Source: Candidatus Opitulatrix roisinitermitis (GTDB taxonomy: Bacteria > Actinomycetota > Actinomycetes > Actinomycetales > Bifidobacteriaceae). From it: DNA of 45,823 nucleotides. The stretch spans positions 1 to 45,823 of the forward strand of contig JAITRN010000104.1 of the NCBI GenBank assembly GCA_031288355.1, in the 5' to 3' direction. A program made the translations under genes and the position numbers. This document shows positions 26,264 to 36,000 of this stretch, piece after piece; positions within the stretch are counted from its first letter, which is position 1; each line of letters starts with the position of its first letter. The notes below the pieces were generated by a model that was given only the letters and a program-made list of their open reading frames with translations, made no database searches and was not told where the DNA came from.

Positions 26264-28840
26264 TTAGCGACGTCTTATAAATCTAGCAATTTTAGTAACG
26301 TGTCCGCTGCCGATTAAAAGAATAAGAGTTATTGCGCTAATGGCAATTCCAGCCATATAATAAGGGGCAGAATAAGTTAATTCAATATTATGATAGCCGG
26401 GGAGGGGGGGGGTATTTGCTCCTATAATGCCTCCATTGACTTCAAAAATAGGTGTTTGAACGCCGTCAATTTTTAACGTGAAACCTGAATCATATCCTAT
26501 GGAAAAAGCAATCATAGAATTGGGTCGAGTTATATTTATGTCGCCAAATAGACCATTAGTGTTAAATTGTTTAACATTCATTTGATCAAAATTCTTATAA
26601 GCGTTTTGAATATCTGCAACAGGCATAGTGAAAGCTTCAATGCTATCTATTGGCCAAGTGCCTTGTGATAAAGTCATTTTGAGATTTTCAAGATTGCCTT
26701 TTTTATCTGGTGGAATTATAAATCTCAAATCTGTATTTTCTGAATTGTACATAACGTCTTTTTGAAATATATGAGTAATATTGTTTATCTTTAAACCATT
26801 ATAAGATTGTTTTTCATCTAAAATCGCTTTATTTAATTTAACTTTTATAAATAGCAATGAATTTGTAAGTTTTTTAGGCAATTTATAAGTTTTATTTAAA
26901 GAGCTATGTAGCCGAAAAATTGTAAGTCCTTTTTGTTCTTCTTTAAAAATATCTGATAAATTAAGTTTTTCAAAATTATCGATCTTAGGAGAATTATTAT
27001 TATACGCTAAGTTTTTTAGTAAGGTTTTTTCATCTGCGGTATTTTCAGTTAAACTAATGCCTTGTATCAAAGAGGCTTTTTGCTCAACATCGTCCATATT
27101 TTGCATATTAGAAAATAGGTTATTTGTAGCGTAGCCCAGTGAGAATACATTGTTATTTTGCCAAACATAATCGTGTGTGTTTTGATAACCTGTTGTGTCG
27201 GTTTTGGTGTCGTGTTTTTCTAGAAAAAGATATTTTTCTCCTAAAAGTGTTCTATTAAAGATGGAATTGGCATTTTGCATAGTCCAGTTTACACAAGTGC
27301 ATTTTGATTCATTCCATAAAATATTATTTTGATAGTTTTGCCAGCCTGTATTATTTGATGAAGTGTATATAGAATCTGTAAAATAGTTATTTGAAAGAAT
27401 TTTATTTATTGGGTAATATTGGCATTCTCCTAAATATTGATCCTGAGATGAAGATATAGTTGATCTATATATAGGCTGATTATTTTTAAGTTGGCTTTTG
27501 GCGGTTTTGAGAAAAGATTTTGTATAGTTTACTTCTGAATTATGTATTTTTGAAGAATAAAAATTTTCTGTGAAATGATTTGGATTTTCCAAATAATTTC
27601 GTATAGGTAAAATTGCTGTCGATAAACAAGAAAAAATAATGACTAGTCCAAAGGCTATTTTTTTGTTTAGATTTGGCATTCTAATACTGTGTATGTTTTT
27701 ATGTATTAATTTAAATGATTGAGTAATAAGTATTGCATAAATAGGCAAAAAGGAGATAAATACTTTGTCAAATATATAATTAAACATATTAAGCACATAA
27801 GAAAATATTGGAAAAATGCAAAGAATTAGAAAAGCAGATGTTAGATATATATATTTTTTATTTTGTGAGAATAAAAGAATACAAAGAAATAATAAGTTGA
27901 CGGCTGCTATGCCTAATGAGGACATTGAATAAATAGTTCTATAATTATTTAAAAACACATTTTGAATTTCGGGGAAAATATAAAGTGAAGGATATAGTAG
28001 GTCAAATAAAGTATATGAAGCTTTTACTCCGCTGCGTGATAAAAATGTTGGGATTATTGTTGGCAAAATAATGAATGCGGCTAAGGCAATTCCTGATATA
28101 CAAAATACTAAGATTTTGGTCGCAAATAAAATAAGCGATTTAATTTTTATTTTTAGGTTTTTTTCAAAATAAATAAATATAATCCATAAAGTTATCAATA
28201 CGGCGCAAGGCAAAAGGCTTACAAAATTTGTTAAAGAGATTAATACAATTGCAATAATCAACGCGGCAGGGCTTTTCTTTTTTGCTATTCTATCAATGCC
28301 AATTAATACTAATATATGAAATGGCAAAGACGAGAAAAAAACAAATTGAAAATAGCTACCACACATTATAGAATTTGTCAATATCATTGAAAGGGTTCCT
28401 ATTGTAGTAAATATGCTAGAAAACCTGCTTTTGAGCCAATAATACGTCAGCCAAGTGGTTGCTAGAATAGTTGCTGTTGCAATAATGAAATAATAAGAAT
28501 AGCCAGATAAAAATGGTAAAGCGTAAAAAGGCAAAATTATTGGGTTAAAAAAGCCATGATATCCAAAGTAAAAAGCATTTTGGCCGCCGCCGAGATTTGG
28601 TATAAATTGAGGAAGTATATTTTTGGAATTATAAAATTGGTCTCTAAAATTTTCCATAAATTGAATATGCTGATTTAAAGCATCTGGAGATATACTTGGC
28701 ATATATCTGCCGGCTAGTCCATACCAAAAAAATATAAACAGAAGAAATGATAAAATAGAAATTTCAATTATTGATAAAATAATCCAATCTGTCTTTGTGA
28801 AAGAGAGACCTTTTGATTTAACTTTTTTATTTTTTTTCAT
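26264..28840 (-). CDS. YfhO-family integral membrane protein, second paralogue
   Basis: Clear paralogue of 18083-20629 (IPNLGGGQNAF, PIYRSTISS, YDSGFTLKIDGVQTPIFEVNGGIIGANTPPLPGYHNIELTYSAPYY). Confidence 0.82.
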   Translation of the reverse strand: MKKNKKVKSKGLSFTKTDWIILSIIEISILSFLLFIFFWYGLAGRYMPSISPDALNQHIQFMENFRDQFYNSKNILPQFIPNLGGGQNAFYFGYHGFFNPIILPFYALPFLSGYSYYFIIATATILATTWLTYYWLKSRFSSIFTTIGTLSMILTNSIMCGSYFQFVFFSSLPFHILVLIGIDRIAKKKSPAALIIAIVLISLTNFVSLLPCAVLITLWIIFIYFEKNLKIKIKSLILFATKILVFCISGIALAAFIILPTIIPTFLSRSGVKASYTLFDLLYPSLYIFPEIQNVFLNNYRTIYSMSSLGIAAVNLLFLCILLFSQNKKYIYLTSAFLILCIFPIFSYVLNMFNYIFDKVFISFLPIYAILITQSFKLIHKNIHSIRMPNLNKKIAFGLVIIFSCLSTAILPIRNYLENPNHFTENFYSSKIHNSEVNYTKSFLKTAKSQLKNNQPIYRSTISSSQDQYLGECQYYPINKILSNNYFTDSIYTSSNNTGWQNYQNNILWNESKCTCVNWTMQNANSIFNRTLLGEKYLFLEKHDTKTDTTGYQNTHDYVWQNNNVFSLGYATNNLFSNMQNMDDVEQKASLIQGISLTENTADEKTLLKNLAYNNNSPKIDNFEKLNLSDIFKEEQKGLTIFRLHSSLNKTYKLPKKLTNSLLFIKVKLNKAILDEKQSYNGLKINNITHIFQKDVMYNSENTDLRFIIPPDKKGNLENLKMTLSQGTWPIDSIEAFTMPVADIQNAYKNFDQMNVKQFNTNGLFGDINITRPNSMIAFSIGYDSGFTLKIDGVQTPIFEVNGGIIGANTPPLPGYHNIELTYSAPYYMAGIAISAITLILLIGSGHVTKIARFIRRR
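26404..26412 (-). repeat. homopolymer G9 (C9 on coding strand) in yfhO-like gene
   Basis: ccggGGAGGGGGGGGGtat; conspicuous against AT-rich background. Confidence 0.85.
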
Positions 28841-28847
28841 AAAAAAA

Positions 28848-29792
28848 TTAGCGTTTTTTTGAAAAGTAAGCGTCGTTTATAAAATAAAGTGGGCGATTTT
28901 TAGTTTCAATAAAAATTCTTCCTAAATATTCGCCTATAATGCCTAAACTAATTAATTGTATAGAGCCAAAAAATAGAATGAAAGACATAGTGCTAGCCCA
29001 TCCGTGTGAATCAACCCCCATAATAATTGTGCGAATTATCACCCAAACGAGTAAATAAATTAAACTTATAAAACAGCTAATAAATCCTAAAACAGAGGAA
29101 ATTCTTAAAGGCGAAATTGTAAAGCTAGTTATTCCGTCAATTGCTAAATTAAGCAATTTGAAAAAGGAATATTTTGAGCTGCCTTTTTGTCTGGGGTCTG
29201 GTTCATATTCTATTTCTTTTTTATTAAAGCCTATCCAAGAATATAAGGCTTTTGTGCTACGGTTTTGTTCACGAATTTTTTGTAAAGCTTTTACGCAAAC
29301 TTTGTCGAGTAATCTAAAATCTGCCGCATTTTCGTGAACGGGGATATTTGAAAATTGATGCAATATTTTGTAATAAATATTTGTGGGAATTCTTTTTAAA
29401 ATCCCCTCATCTTTGCGATGTTTTCTTTTAGCAAAAACATCTTTATAGCCTTTTTGCCAGAGTTTTATCATTTCAGGAACCAGTTCAGGAGGATGTTGTA
29501 AATCAGAATCCATAATTATTAAACAGTCGCCTTTAAAATTATCTAATCCAGCAGCAATAGCAATTTCTTTACCGAAATTTCTGGATAGACTTATATAGCT
29601 TATAGATTTATTTTTTTTAGTTTCTGATATAATTAGCTTGAGAGTTTTATCACGGCTGCCGTCGTCCACAAATAAAAATTCCCAACTAAACTTTTTATTA
29701 TTATTTTCTAAATCTTTTAAACTTTTGAATAAAAAGGGCAAAACTTTTTCTTCATTATGAGCCGGAATTAGAATAGTTATTTTCTTTTTCAA
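28848..29792 (-). CDS. family 2 glycosyltransferase, DPM1/GtrB/CsbB-like with C-terminal TM helices
   Basis: ITILIPAHNEEKVLPFLFKSLKDL; VDDGSRDKT; DSDLQHPPELVPEM; two C-terminal TM segments. Confidence 0.9.
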   Translation of the reverse strand: MKKKITILIPAHNEEKVLPFLFKSLKDLENNNKKFSWEFLFVDDGSRDKTLKLIISETKKNKSISYISLSRNFGKEIAIAAGLDNFKGDCLIIMDSDLQHPPELVPEMIKLWQKGYKDVFAKRKHRKDEGILKRIPTNIYYKILHQFSNIPVHENAADFRLLDKVCVKALQKIREQNRSTKALYSWIGFNKKEIEYEPDPRQKGSSKYSFFKLLNLAIDGITSFTISPLRISSVLGFISCFISLIYLLVWVIIRTIIMGVDSHGWASTMSFILFFGSIQLISLGIIGEYLGRIFIETKNRPLYFINDAYFSKKR

Positions 29793-30038
29793 AATTTATC
29801 TCTCTGCAAAGTATTAGCGATTGTTTTATTGGTTAATAACATATAAATTTATATTTCTTTTTATTTATATTTTAATTCTACACGTATATTAGCTTTTTTA
29901 AAATTAAAATTTGGACAATAGTTTTACACTTTTATATAATAATAATGTAAGAATATCGTAATATATATTTACACATATATATAATAAGGTATCCTAATAA
30001 ATAATAGTATTATAAATAGTTGAAATATAGGGTAAATT

Positions 30039-33000
30039 ATGAATAAGCCAAAAATAGTAATGCCGTTGCATTATATTGGGGCCGTGTTTAATAAGGTTAT
30101 TATTTTAGTTTTGGCTTTAGGTTTATTAATTTTTGATATTTTTTTTCCGGTTCCATTAGCTAAGGCTAATATAAATGAAGTTCCTTCTGCGCCTGAGAAT
30201 GTTATAATTTCTCAAAACGCGAATTCTTTAGAAGTGTCTTGGTCTGCTCCATCTCCTGAGCCCTCTAGCGATTGGACTTATAAAGTGGAATTAGTGGATG
30301 AAATAGACCGAACAGTTCAAACTGCTCAAAATATTTCTAAATCAGTTTTAACACAAATCTTTCAAAATCAATTTACCGGAAATTATTCAGCTAAGGTTTA
30401 TACTCAAACATCAGATGGCCAAATTAGCCTGGCAGCTGAATCCGATAAGTCCAAACCTGCTCAAATAGCGCTGGGCGCGGCTTCTGCAAATATAAATTTT
30501 GCCGACATTTCTGGTTTAGAAGCTGAAAGTCAAGCTAAAATCAAATGGGCAGCAGCTTTTGGAATAACCACTGGTTACACGCCCACAACTTACGATCCTA
30601 GAAAAGCGGTTAACCGCCGTCAAATGGCTAGTTTTTTCAAAAGATTAGCCGGCGGCCCAGCACCTAGCGGTCAGCCTATTAAATTCAAAGATGTGACTGA
30701 TAAAGAACAAAATAAAGCCGATATTGATTGGCTTTCAGCTGCTGGAATAACAACAGGTTATATGTGCACAGCTAAAGGCAAACCAGACAAGACTTGTACT
30801 AAAAAAGGGGATACGGTTTATAGGCCTGGAGCTGTTGTAAACCGCGGGCAAATGGCTCAATTTATATATAAATATGTTGGGCAGCCTTATATTTCTCCTG
30901 ATGAAGTGAATTCATATATGGCAGAGTTTTCTGATAATCAAAAATTGCGTGATAATGGCCAGGCTGAAGCGGTTGCTTGGCTTTTGAAGTATAATATAAC
31001 ACGTGGCTATCCTGACAGCACATATAGACCAACTACAAGGGTTAGTCGCGAACAAATGGCAGTATTTTTAGCTAGATTAGCTAATATTTTAAATATAACG
31101 CCTTATTTAGTTAGGGAGTCTATTGAAACAAATGAGAATCTTGTTTTGCCAACTAATTTTTTGAATATTCCCAGTTTAAATAGAAAAGATATAACTAAAA
31201 TTAGTTTTAGAGAAACTTTGCCAGTTTGCGATAATCCAACTGATGTTTCTTCAAGTAAAAATGGGAGTATTTTAGGGTGTGTTGAAAATGGCACTGAAAT
31301 TGTTATTGGCGAGCCTTTAGGAGTGAAAGCTAATTCGTATAGTGCTGATGGACTTTTTTCTAATCTTTCAACGAGCGCTTTACAAAGTTTGGATTTTTCG
31401 ACTCTTTCAGATTTAGGGAATGTCATATCAACTTATGCAGCATTTGCTGTTGATTCGGGTTTTGCAAATAGCGCTATTTCAGACAATTTTGTTTTTCCGC
31501 AAGGTTTTGGAGTTAATTCAGAGAATATGTCGTATATGTTTGCTAATAGGGTTTTTGCTGAAAATAGAACTTTTGAAAAAGATTTTGCTAAAAATGTCGC
31601 TAATATGAATGGCATGTTTAGCGGGGTCGTTTTAAATGGTGATATTGATTGGATAGACACTGATTTATCAGCTTCCACGGCTAGCAAAACTGATATGTTT
31701 GCTAACACTGTTTGGAACGGCTATTTTATATTTGTGCAAAATTTAGCCAGTCGAACTTTTTTAATTACTAATAGCAATATTAGCGACCCTTCTAGAATTA
31801 AAATTAAAGCGGAAGAACCCATATTGAAAAAAGAAAGCACGAACCCAGCAAGTTTTTTGGGAATAACCAGCCCCACTCGTGGACAAATCACTAAAATATC
31901 TTTTCAAAATACTTTGCCGGTGTGTTCCAACCCAATAGATGTGTCCGAAAATGCCAGAGCTGGGGTAATAGCTTGTGTGGAAAATAGCACAGAAATTGTT
32001 ATAGGAGCTAACGGACAAGAAGTTCAAGCAAATTCTGATAGCTCTTGGCTTTTTAGCAATTTATCATTACCTACTAAAGTTTATATTGATTTAACTAATT
32101 TAGATACTTCGCAAGTCCAAGATATGTCATATATATTTGCTTCTAGTAAATTGAAATTCACGCCAATTTGGCCAAGCGGATTTGGCCAAGTTGCTGTTAA
32201 TATGCAATATATGTTTTTTGATGCCTCATTGCCTGATCAGTTTGTTTTTCCTCAAGGCTTTGGAAATGCAGCGGTTGACATGAGTTATATGTTTGAGGAC
32301 ACTGCTTTAGGAGGCGATATTGATTGGTCAAGCACCGATTTAGCGATTTCTTTGGCCAGCAAAACCAATATGTTTACTAATGTAGATTGGAATGGTCATT
32401 TTATAATTGTGCAAAATTTAGCCAGTCGAACTTTTTTAATTACTAATAGCAATATTAGCAGCTCTTCCCGAATTAGAGTTAAAGGCGCAGAACCAATTTT
32501 AAAAACTGAAAGTGCTGATCCGATGACTTTTTTGGGAATAACTAGCCCCACTCGAGCCCAAATCACTAAAATATCTTTTCAAAATACTCTGCCGGAATGT
32601 TCCAACCCAATAGATGTATCTCGTGACGGCAAAGCTGGAGTACTGGCTTGTGTGGAAAACGGCACAAAAATTATTATAGGAGCTAATGGACAAGAAGTTC
32701 AAGCAAACCCTGAAAGTTCTTGGCTTTTTGGCAATTTATCTTTGTCAGCCGGAGCAGAGCTTGATTTATTTAATTTAGATACAGCGGCTGTCACAGGTAT
32801 GTCAAGCATGTTTCGAAAATCTGTTTTACGAGCTGGATCTTTTCTGCCCGTCGGATTTGGCAGCGCGGCGACTAATATGAATTTTATGTTTGAAGAAACC
32901 TCTTTACCGTTGGGGTTTTCTTTACCTGCCGGATTTGGCAGTGCAGCAACTGCTATGAGCGTCATGTTTAGAAAGGCTGTTATACCATTAAATTTTGCCC

Positions 33001-36000
33001 CGCCCGCCGGATTTGGCAGCGTGGCGGTTGATATAGGCAGTATGTTTGCATATGTTACTTTACCAGCTGGATTAACTTTTCCTCAAGGCTTTGGCGCCGC
33101 AGCAACTTCTATGAGTGGTATATTTCTAAGTGCCTCTTTACCAGCTGGATTAACTTTTCCTCAAGGCTTTGGCGCCAAAGCTACTCTTATGATTGGCGTA
33201 TTTCAAGGAGCCACTTTGCCAGCTGGATTTGCCCTGCCCGCCGGATTTGGCAGCGTGGCTGATAATATGAGCACTATGTTCGCAAATGTCGCTTTGCCGG
33301 CTGGATTAACTTTTCCTCAAGGATTTGGTAGCCGAGCAACTAATATGGCGGCTATGTTTTATAATACTACATTAAATGGTGATATTGATTGGTCAGACAC
33401 TAATTTAGCAACTTCTTCAGCCAGCAAAAGTAATATGTTTGCCAATATCGTTTGGAATGATCATTTTATAATTGTGCAAAATTTGGCTAGCCGAACTTTT
33501 TTGATTAATAATAGCAATATTGATGAACCCTCCCAAATTATAGTTAAAGGTATAGGATTGCTAAAAACCGAAAATCCTAATTCAACCACTTTTTTGGGAA
33601 TAACTAGCCCCACTCGAGCCCAAATTACTAAAATATCTTTTCAAAGCACTTTGCCAGAATGCGACAATCCAATAGATGTGTCTCGTGACGGTCAAGCTGA
33701 GGTGTTGGCTTGTGTTCAAAACAACACAGAAATCATCGTAGGAGCTAACGGACAAGTCCAAGCCAACCCTAATAGCTCTTGGCTTTTTAGTAATTTACCA
33801 TTGTTGTCTCCGCTGTCGGGCATTAATTTATCTAATTTAGATACAACAACTATTGTAAATATGGCAAATATGTTTCGGCAAACCGCTTTGCCATCTGGTT
33901 TTTCTCTGCCCGCCGGATTTGGCAGCGCAGCAACTGATATGGAATTTATGTTTTATGATACTTCATTGCCATCTGATTTTTCCTTACCCACCGGGTTCGG
34001 CAGTGTGGCAACTAATATGCGATATATGTTTACAGGAATAGTTTTTCCATCAGCTTTTATTTTGCCCGCCGGATTTGGCCAAGTTGCTGATAATATGCTA
34101 TCTATGTTTGCTTATGCCACTTTGCCAGCTAGATTTTCCCTGCCCGCCGGATTTGGCAGCGCGGCTGATGATATGAACGCTATGTTTAGTTATGCTGTTT
34201 TAAACGGCGATGTTGATTGGTCAAACACTAATTTATTGACTTCCACGACTAGCAAAACCAATATGTTTGCCAATATCGTTTGGAATGGCCATTTTATATT
34301 TGTGAAGAATTCGGCCAGTCGAACATTTTTAATCACTAATAGCAATATTAGCGACCCTATACGAATTCAAAGTTTAGACGCAGGACGATTTCTGAAAGCC
34401 GAAGATGACGACGACGAAACCTTTTTAGGAATAACTAGCCCAACTCGGCCCGAAATCACTAAAATATCTTTTCAAAGCACTTTGCCAACGTGTTCTAATC
34501 CAATAGATGTGTCCGAAGACGGCGCGGCAGGAGTATTGGTTTGTGTTCAAAACAACACAGAAATCATCGTAGGAGCTAACGGACAAGTTAGAGCTAACCA
34601 CAATAGTTCTTATCTTTTTTGTTGGCTGTCATTGTCAGGAGGGGTGGTTATTGATTTATCTGGTCTAGATACAGCAGCTGCTAGAAATATGTCAGGCATG
34701 TTTAGAAGTTCTATCTTGTCATCAGACTTTTCTTTACCAGCCGGATTTGGCAGTGCGGTAACTGATATGAGCGGCATGTTTGAAAATACCGCGTTGCCCG
34801 CCAGATTCTCTTTACCTCAAGGCTTTGGGAATATGGCAATTACGATGTCTTCTATGTTCTTTCAAACTACTTTACCGACTGGATTAACTTTTCCTCAAGG
34901 CTTTGGCAGCCAAGCAGTTAATATGTCTAATATGTTTTGGGGCGCGACTCTGCCAGCGGGATTTGTTTTGCCGGCAGGATTTAGTCAAAATATTCGCAAT
35001 ATGGTGGCTATGTTTATGAACGCAACCTTAAATGGAGACATAGATTGGTCAAATGACAATTTAGCAGATACCATGGCTAGTAAAGACGATCTGTTTGCCA
35101 GCACCGATTGGAATGGTCATTTTATATTTGTGCAAAATTCGGACAGCCGAATATTTTTAATCACTAATAGCAATATTAGTAATCCTATTCGAATTGTAGT
35201 TAAAGGCGCAGAACCGATTCCAAAAGCTGAAAATTCTGACCCGGTGACTTTTTTAGGAATAACTAGCCCCACTCGGGCTCAAATCACTAAAATATCTTTT
35301 CAAAGCACTTTGCCAGAATGCGACAATCCAATAGATGTGTCTCGTGACGGTCAAGCTGAGGTGTTGGCTTGTGTTCAAAACAACACAGAAATTATCGTAG
35401 GAGCTAACGGACAAGTTCAAGCCAATTCTAATAGCTCATGGCTTTTTAGCAATTTAACTATTACTGGCGGGGTTAATCTAAATTTATCTGGTTTGAATAT
35501 GGCAACTGCTATAAATATGATGTATATGTTTAGGGCTTCTAACTTGTCAAATATAATTGCACCCGACGACTTTGGCAGCGCAGCTACTAATATGAGCGGC
35601 ATATTTGTCAATGCCGTATTGCCAGCTAACTTTTCCTTAGGCGAAGCTACGGGGTTTGGCAGTCAAGCAATTAGAATAGATTCCGCGTTTTTCAATGTCA
35701 CTTTTCCAGCAAATTTTTCTTTACCAGCCGGATTTGGCAGCGCGGCTGATGATATGAGGGGCGTGTTTAATTATGCTAAATTGAATGATGATATTGATTG
35801 GATATACACTGATTTATCAACTTCTTCGGCTGACAAAACTGATATGTTTAGTAATGTAGTTTGGAATGGTCATTATATATTTGTGAAGAATTCAGCCAGC
35901 CGAGCATTTTTAATCTCTAATAGCAATATTAGTGACCCTATACGAGTTCAAAACGTAGATGCTGGACGAATCCTAAAAACTGAAAGCGATAATCCCACCA

